Shown here: in pieces, positions 21,304-34,200 of the stretch | Numbering within the stretch: the first letter of the stretch is position 1 | Layout: each line of letters opens with the position of its first letter | Assembly (NCBI GenBank): GCA_048013815.1 | Contig: CM106586.1 | Coordinates: forward strand, 9,548,001-9,612,000 | DNA: 64,000 nucleotides | Reading direction: 5' to 3' | From: Setoptus koraiensis | Lineage: Eukaryota > Arthropoda | Made by a program: the position numbers and the translations under genes | The notes under the pieces: model-generated | What the model was told of the DNA's origin: nothing | The model's input: the letters and a program-made list of their open reading frames with translations, nothing else | Database searches by the model: none

Positions 21304-22803
21304 CTACATAAATTCTGATTGGTGAATCAATTGCCGCTCCAAATAAATTATTAGGGATAGTGGGAGTGAATTTTTAGGAATTCGATTGAATAGTGTCTTG
21401 TTTCTGGTAATCGTGAGTCGGGCTAGATGTTTGAGATCGGGAGCCCTCTTGAAATGCTCCACATGAGTATCTATGGCATTTCTGTTTCGATTTGAAGTAT
21501 TTTCACCCATATTGATGCTTATATCACGAGGATTCCTAGAAGATCTGATCCATTCGCAGCATCTCAGAAACCGCTCATCGGTGGATAGAGCCAATCCAAG
21601 ATCATCGCAGCCGTTTGTCAACAGGATTCGCATAGAGGTAAGCTTGTATGATATATCAGTGATATCTGTTCTCTTCATCAAACAGTAGAATGGCGTCCTC
21701 ATTTTAGCATCGGTGGCATCGGGATCAGCCCCATTGTCCAACAACAGTTCTATGAAATGAGTCAAGTCTTTTTCGCTTATGGACAAGACACAATAATGCA
21801 GGGCAGTGCGTCCGAAAGCGTTTTTTGTATTGATTAGAGAAGTGCTGTAATCTGGTTGCATGAGCATTTTCACTTTGCCTGAACTATTTATATGACTCAT
21901 TTTTTTTGCTATTGCCTTAGCTTCGGGAGATATCCTTGCCATATCATTGCTATCGTTCGTATCTGATGGAGACTGACTAGTTTTTACTGCTTCCTGGCAA
22001 GATTTCAAACTATCAGGCATGATGAGAGGATCCAAAATGTCTTCATGACGATCTACTTGATATAAAAGTTTATCAGAGATGCTCAGAGACTTTTCGGTGA
22101 GATTTTCATCATTTATATTGTTATTAGCATCCTTGTTCACGATTGACGTAGATTTGGGAAAAAATTGCTTCAGGTTAGCTTTATCCGCATCCAGGAGTAA
22201 TCGGATAATACTTGAGAGATTCTTCTTTACCATGAGACCTGACTCTGGTGGTAGAGCGCCGTTCCTATACGATTGTATGGCGATATGCAAAGCAGTGTTT
22301 CCAGCGTAATCTCGAAGTCTAACGCCAACATTGTTTATTGTTAATACTTTAACCAACTCAACATCTAAGTAGTATGCAGACATGTGCAATAATGTACGGC
22401 CATAACTATCAAGTCTAACGTCAATGTCAATGAGTTTGTTTTCTATTAGCTTGAATAAGAGTTGACGTCGAGAAGTTCGGAGATAACATTGTTCAATGAG
22501 CAGTTTGGCAACTTGCTGTTTATGATCCCATATATCGTTTTGGTATAGATTCTATAGGAAGAAAAAGATTTACAGGTTAAATTCGATGTTAGTGCGCCAT
22601 TCAAGGCTCAGATAAGTATGCGAGGAATTCAATGCAACACTTACGGCTATATGATTGACAAGTTGGTCGTATCTCTGCTCAACAACTAATTCGATAATTT
22701 CCTGTTTTTGATAAACTCCAATATGCCTACTAAAGCTTTGGCAGTAGAATTGTAGCTGTGATATAAAATCAAAACTACCGTCAATAAAGTTCGTTATCAA
22801 CAT
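21304..22803 (-). CDS. Ankyrin-repeat, SOCS-box (ASB-like) protein
   Basis: Two exons: 22645-22803 (ATG at 22803) and 21304-22551, with a 93-bp intron (GTAAGT...CTATAG, phase 0), giving about 468 residues. Ankyrin units are visible around YGRTLLHMSAYYLDVELVK, AGNTALHIAIQ and FGRTALHYCVLS...LLLDNGADPDATDAKMRTP. The long Ser/Asn-rich loop between the second and third is unusual. The C-terminus (DLKHLARLTITRN, then IPKNSLPLSLIIYL) fits a SOCS box, which recruits Elongin B/C and Cullin-5 so that the ankyrin part presents substrates for ubiquitination. TAA lies in frame 9 bases before the ATG, though an AG beside it leaves room for an upstream exon; an open frame at 22.8-23.1 kb on the same strand does not join in phase. 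Confidence 0.75.
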
Positions 22804-25800
22804 GATGGCTTACAGACGTTCAGAACAGTGTTTAATTCAATGTGACGTCCAATGTTGTCGAAAATCTCCGATTCATCAACTCTTTTGTACCTTGAGTTGG
22901 AAAAGAATGTTGAGTTAGTAGGTAGTATGAATTGTGAATGATTTCTGAATGATATTGTTTTAGAAATACCGAGGATCCCCAGAATGTTTTTCAAACCGCT
23001 TGCGAGAGACCGGTAACTTGGTGTACTTACTTTGGTGTTTTTTACGTCGGAGTAATTAATGAGTGGAAACCATTTTTTGCTTCCTATAATGTCCAATATG
23101 CAGTTTTGATAAATTCAGTATAAGTATTGTTTATTTCCGATATATTCGATTGCTGAAATTATTCAGAGGGTCTATTGCATTTGGTCGCTGTAATTAATAT
23201 CTATTAGAGTTGATTAATCAATTGTAATAATGGTTGAAGAATGGCGATTCATGAGAGTCATGTGCTATCAAATGAATTGCGTCATCCATTTAAGTTGACC
23301 TCTCATGATCTCTTGAGACAGTCTCGAGGATATGCAGACGTAGACTGTAGTATCCGTTAGTCTCACTAGGCACATCTATGAAGTTCATTTGTGGTAATTT
23401 ATAACGGTGAACTAATTTAGTGACTCACGTAGTATCCTATGACTTAACCTGTAAGTATATGCTTGTTACTTTAAATCGCCGACTCAGGTATATTTCAGGT
23501 TTTCTAATAGGCAAGCCAGTAGTCGCGGCAATGCTTGTTTGTGACTAGTGAACACAAAGCAGGTAACTCGGCAACTAGTAAGACGGCTTGTTGTGTTCCT
23601 ATCCAATTCGTTTCTATTGCTTATTATTCTGTTTTACATAACATTGAGGCAATTGCAATTAAATTTTTGCTTTTGTTTGTTCATTTGTCGTAGACCTGGG
23701 ACTGTAAGATCTATTTGAGAGCAAACTTTCAACCGTGACTATTCAAAACAATATTGCTAATTGGGACATCTAGTTGTTTACTTGAATGATGCATGATTTT
23801 GTTCAGATTGTGTGTTATTAAGTAATTTCAAATCGTAACTTTTGAATCACAAGGACATACAATATTATGAGAATGAATAGAATATTTTCATATTATCAAC
23901 ACATTAGTTGGCTTATAATGGATGGTTGAGAAAGTTGTCAGTTTGGCACGTTGGCATGTTAGTCTCTATAGATTATACATGTGAGAATTCATTTGTGCTG
24001 TTTGGAAATGAAAAGTGCACGCAACGGTTATCTCCGTGTCTTTAATATATTTGTTGCTGTTGCAAGATTTGTTGCGTTCTTTTAATTTCCCCATTAGATA
24101 GCTAATGAGCTTCTGTTCGCTGCAGTCTTAATACATAATTATTGGCAGCAATAATAATAATAACAGACTACAATGATACTGAACATAAGAAGAGAAATAA
24201 ATTTGATTACTTACTTGTTTATCGGAGAGACACGATGTAGAGGTTGTCAGGTATATGTTGGTTATTGCAAGTATCTGTTTGATTTAGATTGTTGAGACCG
24301 TTGAGCAGTGTAGAGCAAGAGTTACTTTAGTAATTGTTATAATTAGTGATTGTTAGATCTTGTTAGGATTTTTTGACAGACAATATGTGATTGGTGCTGT
24401 GATTTGTTTTGTATTCTAGGACATCGCTCGGTAGTTGCAAGTGGGGATCTGGTGAGTCATGGCTAGCAAATGCCTATCGCATTGCATCGTTGAGTCACGT
24501 TTTAGCTTGTCGGTGCAATGTGAATATTGGCATATATGAAGAAAAGTCACTGTTATAGTGAGGTTTTCAGTGAACAATGTAGTTGTCAGTGGTGTTCATT
24601 ACGTGAATGTGAGGCTCCGGTGTAGCAAGTTCACGTTAATAGTAACGCTAGTTATTGTTGTAAGTAACAGCTGATACGATGTGGCCGATGGAAATAGGTT
24701 GGAGGGAATATGTTGAATTGGTTCAAACTGTAATGTATAATGAGAATGAACGAAATACACGATAAATGGTGGTCGTTGTTATAACGATGTTCTTGTTGCT
24801 GCCAAATCCGATGCCTGACAACAAACGTATCAGATTAAAGTTGGTTATCTTTGTTGCTATTATTATTACGTATTCTGCCTTTTTCTCTCTCTCTCCCTCC
24901 GCTAATATCAATATGTGTGTTTGTGTGTGTGTCTTAGAATGCTGCTGTCTAGCACATTTCCTGGTTCCGATATAACTAAGGCCACTCACTTCATTCAGGA
25001 TGGATCGACAATTATGTCAATATTGATTATTATTATTTTTGTAATAATCTTTGCCAATAATAATGGTGTGCAATAATGGTAATATTTGTGGTATTGCCAG
25101 ACGCTGGTCGTTTAAATCTTGCTCGTGTGTCAACAATCACAAGCGACCATTATTCGTCACGTTTATTTCGTCATTAGTATGCGATTGCTATTATCGTCGT
25201 GTTTACCATTTTAATAATAATACTTCGATAAACACATCGGATTTGTTCGTCTCGAGCTGTTGCCAATTTTTAATCTAAACAGTGTAGCGTAGTTGACAAC
25301 AATATTCTACATCTAGAATAAGCTAGACGGAACTGGTTAGCACAATCTTATCACTGAAGGTTTAATGTCGCCAATGCAAATGCTATTTGTATATTTTATC
25401 GCTAATATTGATATTGTTATTTTATTCGGTCGAGTGATGCGAATCGCAAATAATAGTAGTAAACAAAGAAAACTTGTAACGCTCGCAGGGCTGCGAGAGC
25501 GAAGGAATTCTCTCAGCTGGACTCGGGAGCACTGAACTGGCGAGTTTAAGGCTCGTTGTTGCGCGCACACTGGCAAAAGAAATTCGATTCGAATGTCGAA
25601 CACATCACACATTGCTCGTGTTCGCTGTTTCGCCAAGCGCGAAAATCTTGCATTTCTCACAACCAACCAAACATTGTCAGATACTTGCAGTAGACAGAAA
25701 ATTCTTTGTTGTTATCATGCCTGCATTCTAAATTCATAATTGGTTTGCAATGTCATACCTGAAATTGTGTTAATTGCATGAACAACATTTGGTAGGATTG

Positions 25801-26771
25801 TGTTTGTTCATAGAAATCTACAAGATTTGCTATCGGTCACAATCTGTTGGTTGGGCGATAAATACAGGGTGCCTCACAAACTCAGCGACGAGATAATGTG
25901 TGTAATGTAGGGTCTTGTGTCAATTCTATTGGTCACCTTGGCACAGCAGCGAGAGTTCTCATCATCTCAATAGAAAATTGAGAGGAACGGCAGTCGCCTA
26001 AGACATTCAGCAGAAAATGCAACATGCAGACTTCATGTCAGGAAGCTTATTTTATTTTGATAGAAAAGCATGATATCTTCAACTAATGTGATGAACTTGC
26101 TAATGGCAATCAACGACACAAGCTTATCCTTTCCGGTAGTCAGCTTAGTGTGTGTGTATGTGTTGTTAGAACGTTGCTATTGCGTTAAGGGTGTTCTTAT
26201 CGAAACGAAGCACTATTTTCTACAAAAACCTACGTTCGAGTAAATAAAGCATTGTGGATTTCCCAGTGTGGAAGACAGCGTATCCTCGGTAGTTTTCGTT
26301 GTGTTACGACTGAGGCACTCCTCAGCCACCAATCAAGCTGAAAGCATCCATCAATAGTCGGCAAGAGAACGAGCCTATCTCTGTCTTGACTTAAGACTCT
26401 TGAGAGCTGATGACATCTACCGACTAACTAACTGCTGAAGGTTGCTGAGGATGAAGTCTCAACTCTGGACAAGTTTATCGACTAATTCAATTCAGTCCAG
26501 TTGTTATTATTGCCTTGCATGGACGAAACTGATAGTCGCGTCACTAGCGTGCTCCAGTAATGTGATGGATACAAACTGGCGATATGAGCAAATTGAAAAT
26601 TTACTGCAATTTGAGTTGCTCGCGAGTGTGACGTATAGTTGGAGTGATGTTTACATTTTGTATCTCTCTGCTATCAATCTAGTGCTGACTCTTCTGATAC
26701 AGTGAAGAGGCAGCTGTACTGTAGTGAGCTTGGGCTAGATAATATAGAACAGCTCGAGAGTAGTAGCCAGC
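22804..26771. other. 4-kb region without a recognisable gene
   Basis: AT-rich, with short AAT/TTG runs, (TG)n near 24915-24940 and a pyrimidine tract near 24885-24900. Open frames are short and look like no family. It may hold 5' exons of the ASB-like gene or a non-coding transcript. Confidence 0.5.
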
Positions 26772-27194
26772 TTAAGATGGGCTCGTGATTGAGTAGTAAG
26801 TATAGGATGCCGGATCATATCTTTCTCCACCAACAAAATTAACATTGGTTTGCTGGTTACATAAGGGGCAGGGCGGCAATTGTCTTGCTAATTCGGTGAA
26901 GTGATGCTGGCATTGTCGACACCTATACCAGTGATAACCGGTGGGTAGGGGGATAACATTTTCACAAACTCGACACCGTTTGGCACCGTGCTTGGGCCGT
27001 CCAATTGTGGGCTTGCAGCCATCTCTACGACACGTAGAGATGACAACAATTTTCGTTGACTTGGATCCTGTTATTGTTTCTTGACATTCTGTTTGTGCTT
27101 GGTCGTGTTCGTTTTGTGCAGGTACACAGATGATTGTGTCATCAGTTTCAAGTGTTCGGCCGCTGCTGTTGCTATTCTTGGCGTGGATTTCCAT
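26772..27194 (-). CDS. Orphan protein with AT-hook-like motif and zinc-ribbon cysteines
   Basis: 140 residues in one exon, ATG at 27194. After a polar N-terminus come C55 and C60, then GRPKHG (AT-hook core), then C74-x2-C77, C92-x2-C95 and C109-x2-C112 with conserved-looking aromatics (GYHWYRC). Three regularly spaced CxxC knuckles should bind at least one zinc, as in ribbon modules of nucleic-acid or ubiquitin-related proteins. I do not recognise the family. The cysteine regularity argues that the frame is real. Confidence 0.6.
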   Translation of the reverse strand: MEIHAKNSNSSGRTLETDDTIICVPAQNEHDQAQTECQETITGSKSTKIVVISTCRRDGCKPTIGRPKHGAKRCRVCENVIPLPTGYHWYRCRQCQHHFTELARQLPPCPLCNQQTNVNFVGGERYDPASYTYYSITSPS

Positions 27195-27748
27195 TGTGTT
27201 GCTTCGAATCCTTCTGCTCGAATAAGATGTCTTCGATAAAACAAGGCGTGTTCACTGTTTCATTCTTAGCTACTATTGTACCACCTACTATAATTAAAAC
27301 TAACTGCTAATTGTAAACTGGAAATATCGAACACTCAAAAAATCAAAAAAGAACAAGTCCCGTTTTGAGAAAAATCAAAATCGAATACTGCGTCACCTCA
27401 GGCTGTCAGAAGAGAGGATTCTATGAGCAGCCGCCTGGCGGCGAAAATATTCGCGGACATGCGCGCTACACAGTGCAGCGGAACGGGCCCTACCGGTCAG
27501 TGAGCGAATCAGTAAAAAACTCTCAAAGAAAATGTCGCAAATGTCACACAATTAACGGCCCTTGAATGTCAAACTTTGCATTCGTAACAAGGCGAAATCT
27601 CCTAACCTAACTACAGTTTATTGAGTGTTCAAGGACATATAGATGGTCATAATTGTATAACATTACCACCGAATGCACAACATTCTGAACGACTTTCAAA
27701 AATTTAACAACTTTTGTTGCTTGGACCACACTGATTGGTGAATTAGTT
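27195..27748. other. Spacer between zinc-ribbon gene and formate-THF ligase
   Basis: Both genes are on the minus strand. The stretch holds the ligase 3' end and the zinc-ribbon promoter. An open frame at 27365-27565 on the plus strand has no ATG and no family resemblance. Confidence 0.5.
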
Positions 27749-29704
27749 CTAAAACAATCCTTGGATTTTGCCAGTTTTAGTGTCAATACTAATATCGAAA
27801 AATGCTGGTCGTGTTGGCAAGCCAGGCATAGTAGATATCTCACCTGCTAAGGCGTAAATAAAACCAGCGCCAGCAGAAACATTTATGTCTACGATGGGGA
27901 AGGTGTAATTGCTTGGTGCTCCCTTCATTTTAGGATCATGCGATATAGATAAATGTGTTTTAGCAATACACAAAGGCAGCGATCCAAAACCGTTCGATTC
28001 TAGCAATTCTATCTTCTTTAGCACTTCGTCTGACATCTTTACGGCGAGGGCACCGTAAACCTTACTGGTTATAGTATTGATCTTGTACAAAATTGGGCCT
28101 TCAACATCGTACAGAAAGTTTCCTTTGACGCCGGACTCTCGTTGTTTCTTGCAAACCTCGATTACACCATTGGCCAATTCTATCGCACCTTTGCCACCTT
28201 GAGCCCAATTGTCCGCAATACGACAATCGCTAGCGCCTGCCTCTATTGCCTTCTGTTTGACATAATCCAACTCTTCTTGTGTGTCATCCTTGAATTTGTT
28301 CAAAGCCACAACGACTGGCACATGGAAATTTTCAGTTATGTTTTTTATATGGGCATTCATATTGATAAGACCGTTATCTATAGCAACTTTGTCATCGGCG
28401 TCCTTGTTCTGCAGTAAATCACGACCGTGCATCTTGAGCGCTCTGATTGTGCTAACTAAAACCGCGCAATTAGGCATCAAATTAGAATATCTACACTTAA
28501 TGTCGATGAATTTCTCAAATCCAACATCCGAAGCAAAACCTGCCTCAGTCACAACGAAACCATCGGGTCCTACTAGTTCTAATGCGAGCTTGTCGGCAAT
28601 AATAGAAGAATTACCGTGAGCAATATTTGCAAATGGTCCGCAATGAACCAAAAGAGGTGTACCCTCGATAGTTTGCATGATAGTAGGATGAATTGAGTCT
28701 TTGAGAAGAGCGCATACTGCACCATCGACACAAAGATCTTCGCAAGTGACCGGTCTGCGCCTCTTGTTTTCGTCCTCTTTTGAGAATCCAACAACAATTT
28801 TCGCCACTCGCTTACAAACATCTTCAAAATCTGATGCTAATGCCAGTATCGCCATAATCTCACTGACCACTGAAATGGCGAATTTAGTTTCTCTCGTTTT
28901 GCCCTTCTCAGTTGGCGATTGTCCAACGGTGATCTTTCTGAGATACCTGTCGTTTGTGTCTATAACTCTGGTCCATGTTATGGTATCAGGATCTAGATCT
29001 AGTCGGGCAAATTTTCTCTTTTGTTCTTCGGACAACTCTGTGGGCTTCAGTGCGCTTGAAATACCTAAGCGCTCTAGACGATTTTTTTGAGCCTCCGTAA
29101 AAGTCGGCAAACCTTTCGAGCCTGGCTTATCAACGAGCCGCCTGAATAGATCGAAGTCATTTTGAGTGGACTCATGGAACATTCTGGCATCTATGGCCGC
29201 CGCTACAAGATTGTTAGCCGCTGTAACTGCATGAATGTCACCAGTTAAGTGCATGTTGAATTCGTCCATGGGCCAAACTTGACTGTATCCACCACCAGCC
29301 GCTCCACCTTTCATACCGAAAGTGGGCCCTTGTGACGGCTGACGAATACAGGCGAAAGAGTTTTTGCCGAGGTGAGCAGTGAGACCCTGAACCAAACCAA
29401 TGGTAGTGGTAGATTTGCCCTCACCGAATGATGTAGGCGTGATACCTGTTACAACTACATAATATCCGAGAGCGTCATCACTTTTGGTGACCTTCTGAGT
29501 CACTTTTGCCTTGTACTTTCCATATTGATCAAAGTCTTTGATATTTATTTCTTCGCACAATTGACTGATTTCCTTTCCGACAATTGAGTCTGCTATATCT
29601 ATATCGCTGGGAACTGGTTGTTGGGGTTTAATGGGAGTCGGCTTCAGCGACCAGAGACCTCTTTGCTTTTGAGGCAGCTTACAGCAGGCTGAGATGGCGG
29701 CCAT
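27749..29704 (-). CDS. Formate-tetrahydrofolate ligase, stand-alone
   Basis: 651 residues in one exon. It catalyses ATP-dependent joining of formate and THF to 10-formyl-THF for purine synthesis and one-carbon traffic. The P-loop-like GITPTSFGEGKSTTT is at about 88-101, followed by RQPSQGPTFGMKGGAAGGGY, FNMHLTGDIHAVTAANNL and the C-terminal PGLPTRPAFFDI motif, so the synthetase domain is complete. In most animals this domain is fused behind a methylene-THF dehydrogenase/cyclohydrolase (MTHFD1, about 935 residues) or its dead version (MTHFD1L). Here only about 40 residues precede it, TAA lies in frame 9 bases before the ATG, and the ATG context AAAATGG is good. No clear mitochondrial presequence is seen. 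Confidence 0.95.
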   Translation of the reverse strand: MAAISACCKLPQKQRGLWSLKPTPIKPQQPVPSDIDIADSIVGKEISQLCEEINIKDFDQYGKYKAKVTQKVTKSDDALGYYVVVTGITPTSFGEGKSTTTIGLVQGLTAHLGKNSFACIRQPSQGPTFGMKGGAAGGGYSQVWPMDEFNMHLTGDIHAVTAANNLVAAAIDARMFHESTQNDFDLFRRLVDKPGSKGLPTFTEAQKNRLERLGISSALKPTELSEEQKRKFARLDLDPDTITWTRVIDTNDRYLRKITVGQSPTEKGKTRETKFAISVVSEIMAILALASDFEDVCKRVAKIVVGFSKEDENKRRRPVTCEDLCVDGAVCALLKDSIHPTIMQTIEGTPLLVHCGPFANIAHGNSSIIADKLALELVGPDGFVVTEAGFASDVGFEKFIDIKCRYSNLMPNCAVLVSTIRALKMHGRDLLQNKDADDKVAIDNGLINMNAHIKNITENFHVPVVVALNKFKDDTQEELDYVKQKAIEAGASDCRIADNWAQGGKGAIELANGVIEVCKKQRESGVKGNFLYDVEGPILYKINTITSKVYGALAVKMSDEVLKKIELLESNGFGSLPLCIAKTHLSISHDPKMKGAPSNYTFPIVDINVSAGAGFIYALAGEISTMPGLPTRPAFFDISIDTKTGKIQGLF

Positions 29705-29914
29705 TTTGGATTAACTAAGATTCTCGGTGAAAAACTATTTTTTTCTACGACAGGTCAAGTTTTGAGATGAATTAACGTGTGTGGCGTGTCGAAATTATTG
29801 CAACAGTAACGCGATAGCTATAACTGTGTGTGTTCTATCAAACTTGCCTTTATTAATTGATTATTTATCACTAACATTCAATTTCACTCTTTTTTGTCTT
29901 TTTGTTGATCAAGT

Positions 29915-30121
29915 TTGTATTTCAATGCCCTAGACGCCTGCAATAAGCCAGTGAGACCAACAAAAACATTCACGCTAAATAGACTCCAATTTTTTGGCAC
30001 AATAACTAGCGAGTATCTGGACCAGATTATGCCTGTGGCAGCTAATGAAGATGATTGCGAAAGACTAATAGAGTCGGCTGGCCTTGATATGTCGCTTATA
30101 CCTGCCAGAACGAGGCACTAG
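29915..30121 (+). CDS. Possible terminal exon, unknown protein
   Basis: An open stretch without ATG follows a pyrimidine tract and an AG at about 29913 (TTTTTGTTGATCAAG). It encodes about 68 residues of balanced composition ending EDDCERLIESAGLDMSLIP and a stop at 30119. Composition and acceptor-like context suggest a 3' coding exon or a duplicated exon scrap. I found no partner exon between it and the ligase gene and do not recognise it. Confidence 0.3.
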   Translation: MYFNALDACNKPVRPTKTFTLNRLQFFGTITSEYLDQIMPVAANEDDCERLIESAGLDMSLIPARTRH

Positions 30122-31258
30122 AGATGATGTTAAATTGATAAGAGAATGGTACGATTGACGATAAGTGAGATGTGGGTGTAAGACAACATGGTTGACAAAC
30201 AACAACGACGACGGCGACGACAACAACAACAACAACAACGGCGCTTGATTTATTCAAATGCTGCTGCCATTGCTGCTGATCAAGCGGCACACTTGCTTCA
30301 CTCGACTCATGCGCTCAGGGCAAACACCTACCCATTTCCAGGCTGGAGCCCAGAAAAAAACTGTTTTCGGGCCGGCTGGATGATTCCAGAGATTTTTTGA
30401 GTAGTTCGCTATGGTCGACATGGTCTCTGGATGGAATATAGATTGTTGCTTTGATGTGAATAATAAATTGAATTGAAGCAGAGCCTCTTTCCCTTTGATT
30501 CTGTCTGTCTGTCTATCTATCTATCTGGGCATATCTGCTGCTGCTGCGGCTGCGACGTACTCCGTGTACCAATAATACGAGTATAGCTGAGTGTTAGTTA
30601 GTAGATGGCTAAGATAGCAGTGGTAATAATAGTTGTAATAATAATAGTAGTTATAATAGCAGTGAAAATCTTGTTACGCCACCGACTAATGATGATGATT
30701 ACGTCAATGAATATCGCCAGGCGAAAGGAGTCACATTTGTCAGCACTCTAACATCTGACCTTGAAGGGTTGTTGTGTGACGCGCGCCAATTTTAAACGAG
30801 CCGAAAAGCAATTTTTTCGCGCATCAACATTCCCCCATTTGGCTGGCTATCTCAATAAGAAAATTGGCCCCAATCGAAAACTTGACAGCTAACCCATATC
30901 AAGTAATCCACATTGAGTAACCGACATCGAGCTCACGTCGTGCCCCGATGGCCAAGTCGCAACACTTGACCGTATGCGATAGCTGATTGGCTATCGCAAC
31001 TGCCAATTGCATCACACACAGAGGAAGCCTCGATCAAACTAATCAGGTGTCAACAGACGGCAGTGACAAGGACTGTAATAAGTTATATTGTAGATTATAT
31101 TGCCTAAAACAAATACAGAAAATGTTAACAATGACTATATAATTTAATCGCGAGCCGTGAAACAATTTCTCGGGGCCGAGCCGCGTTGTCGCATTAGAGA
31201 TGACAACTTGGCGCGCTCTTCATTGACACACCAGCAGCATCGGGTACCCCATCCCAAT
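30122..31258. other. Spacer with microsatellites
   Basis: Holds a CAA/CGA tract at 30198-30242, (TCTG/TCTA)n at 30500-30526 and AAT/AGT runs near 30620-30665. No gene seen. Confidence 0.55.
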
Positions 31259-34200
31259 CTATCTTTTCCTCCTTTTACCTGCTGCAGGTTGATGGTCCGT
31301 TGTATAGACAGTGGTCCTAGTGGCTGGAGTGAATTGAGTTGTGTGCATGATTGTCGTGTGCGTTGGCACGGCTTGAGTCTCCGTCAGGTAGGTGGTTGTT
31401 TTCTTGGGCATTGGCGGCACAACAAAACTACCTGTCTGACGAGTTATGCCACTGAAACCGGGTGGCGAGGGCACCGATGGTACAACGCCGCGAATCGTTG
31501 GCATAGGTATGGTGATCCTTATGTTGGGTATGCCTTGTTTGATTGTTGCGCCCAAATTGCGTATAAAACTGACGGGATTACTTCCGTCGTCCACGGTTTG
31601 CACTTGTTGTTGCTGTCGAATTGTTACCGATCTACTTCCAGTGCTGGAGCCGTACTGGCCAGTTGATTGGGGATCTGCAAGATCCCTTTGAACTATCGGG
31701 GGTGCTGGTATTGCTGGCACCATGATGGTGCGAGTCACCGGAATCACCATCGGAGATATAGGGGCCATTTGAACTGGCACTGGTACCTCTTTGATGATTT
31801 CTCGGATTATTTGCCGAGGCGCCGGCGCGGCAGTAGGTGCCGGTGCGGGCGACGGGGCGGCATTAGCTGTTATAAATAAGGGTTGAATTTCCCTCACTAT
31901 AGTGGTTGGCGGCGGAGATTGCTGGGGAACTGGTGCCGATTGCCTGGTCTGAGTGATTTGACGCTGGCCATTACTGTTGCCGTCGGCATTGTTGTTATTG
32001 TTGCTGTTGCCGTTGCTGTTGTAGTAATGATAATGATGTTCTTGACGAATCAAGTTCGGCTGAGGTGTCGGCGATGGCGGGGTCACCACCCTGGCAAGGG
32101 GCTGAGGTTCGGCAGGCACAACATTGAGCATGGCGCGAGAAGAATAGTCCGAATGCTGATAACTGCCATAAGAATTATCTACATTATTTGGCAGACTAGA
32201 CGGATCTCTCTGAGGGGTCGGATTTGCTGCAACACTCATTTGACCGTAGTTACCTCCATACGGATTATTGCTAGTGCTGCTGATACTGCTGGTGCTACCG
32301 TAAGACGAATATTGGGGCTGAGATTGAGGTAGCGCGGCAACAGGTGCCACTGGTTCCCTGTTGAGTTCATTGAGTGGTATCATTTCCGGTTGTTGGCCGC
32401 TTGTTGTGTCGACAATTGCAGTTGGAGGTGCTTGTGTTGGCTGTTGTTGCGGTTGTGCTTGTTGTACAACGTTGCTGTAGCTGTCCGATACAGTCCCGTA
32501 GCTTGTTCCGTAACTTGTGCCGTAATTACCATAATAACTACTGCTGATTGGTTGATTACTTGGGCTCGGGTCAGCGTTCGCTGGTGCCGATTGCACCTGA
32601 ATTGTGGTTGGTCGAGACAGCGAAACCCAAGTGTTGTCCATTGAAGTTTGTGGTTGCGATGAATAAATATAGTTGACATCAGAGGCTGATTTTTGTGCAC
32701 TCTCAACAACATTTGATTGATTGTTTGATTGATTGTCCACACCGGAATGATGGGCACTCGTTTGCGACGCGCCTGATGTCTTAACGACTGGTTGCCATTT
32801 GTTACCGTATATTATCTCGCTAGTGTTAGTAGATTTGATTGGCTTGGTATCGTCTTCTGACTCCCTCGCATCATCAGTGACTTCTTTTGTGCCTTTTGAG
32901 TTCGATGATTTGGATTCTACTGCGTAGGATACTAAATCTGAGACAGATTTTCTCCCCTGATTTCGTGCTGGCAACTCAATCACTTCCAAAGATCTGGAGT
33001 CGAATTGATCTGAACGCGATCTGCTGGGATTCGTATGGTCACCGGTGGTATCAAGTCGACCATTCTCATTCGAATTGTCATCGCTCTCAGCTTTTCTAGC
33101 TTGTCCTGAGCTCACGGCATCAAGTGGAAGAAATTTCGTCATTCTTCTACTCCCGTTGATACCTCTATTCTCGGATGCAGATTGCGACAAGAAAAACTCT
33201 CTATTGTTGTACAATTCATACTTATCATCTTGACGGTTTGATCCTCTATCAGCTAAGTCCTGTCTGGATTTATCGTTGTCTTGCTGGTTGTGCCAGCCAG
33301 AAAATCTTTCCAGAATTTCACCGTGCTTACTGAAATCTTTTTTTGTTTCATCAGAAGATAGGCGCATCGAAGAACCCACTACAACCGACTCATACAGATT
33401 TTTCTTTTTTGCCACTTTGTTGTCGCTATTTGTCGGATTTCTTGATTCTGTCTGTGCCACTTTCCTCTCAATTGGCTTCCATTTAGTTGGATTGGTAACC
33501 CTAATCTCGGCGTCAGTTTGTTCATCTTTAACTTCGCTCCCTCGAGTATGTTGGTGATTTTCATCTTTCTCTGCGACGAATGGTGCCCATTTATAGTCAG
33601 TGGAGGAGGATTTTGCATTCTCTGTAGGCTTGCTAGGAGTCTGTTCTCCCTCCTCTATATCAAATGCCTGCATGTAACGATTGTTTATTATGGATCTTTG
33701 AGCTGTTGATGATGATTCATCCTCCGCCCCAAACGAATCATCTCTTCTATCAATCGTCAGAACTTTTTGGTCTTGTTCAACGTTGGTTAGTTGCCGACGT
33801 CGGGAAAGTGATTGCGCATTTAGATTTGTCTTCTTGTTTTTAGTTGCGGGATCACCTTGCTTTCTAATCGAGTGATTGTCATGATCTGAAGGGCCGAAAA
33901 ATTTGCTCATTGTTGACATTACTTGATTATCACCATAAGCGTGGTTTAATTTGATTCTGTTGATTTTTTGTGTAAAAGTCTCTTTGGGCCGCTCGTAGTT
34001 GTCGTTGTTCTTTGATTGCTGATAATTTATACCTCTAATGATTTGAACCGGATCATGGGTATCAATATCTATCTTCAGACCATTGGCAATATATTTGACT
34101 GAATTGTTGGCCCCAATGTTGCCGTGATATATCAAATATCCTTTTGATGCTGATTGATCGCTCTGGGACCTTTCACCAGAATTATTTTGGTCATCATAGT

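Noticed and set aside
22797-23096. 99-residue minus-strand frame as first exon of the ASB-like gene
   Set aside because: Its donor-like GTAAGT does not join the next exon in phase, and the protein resembles nothing.
24723-25278. Short frames around AT-rich and TG-repeat DNA
   Set aside because: Composition is that of the surrounding non-coding DNA, with frames on both strands.
27365-27565. 66-codon frame with several cysteines (CRKC)
   Set aside because: No ATG, no conserved neighbours, and the cysteines are irregular.
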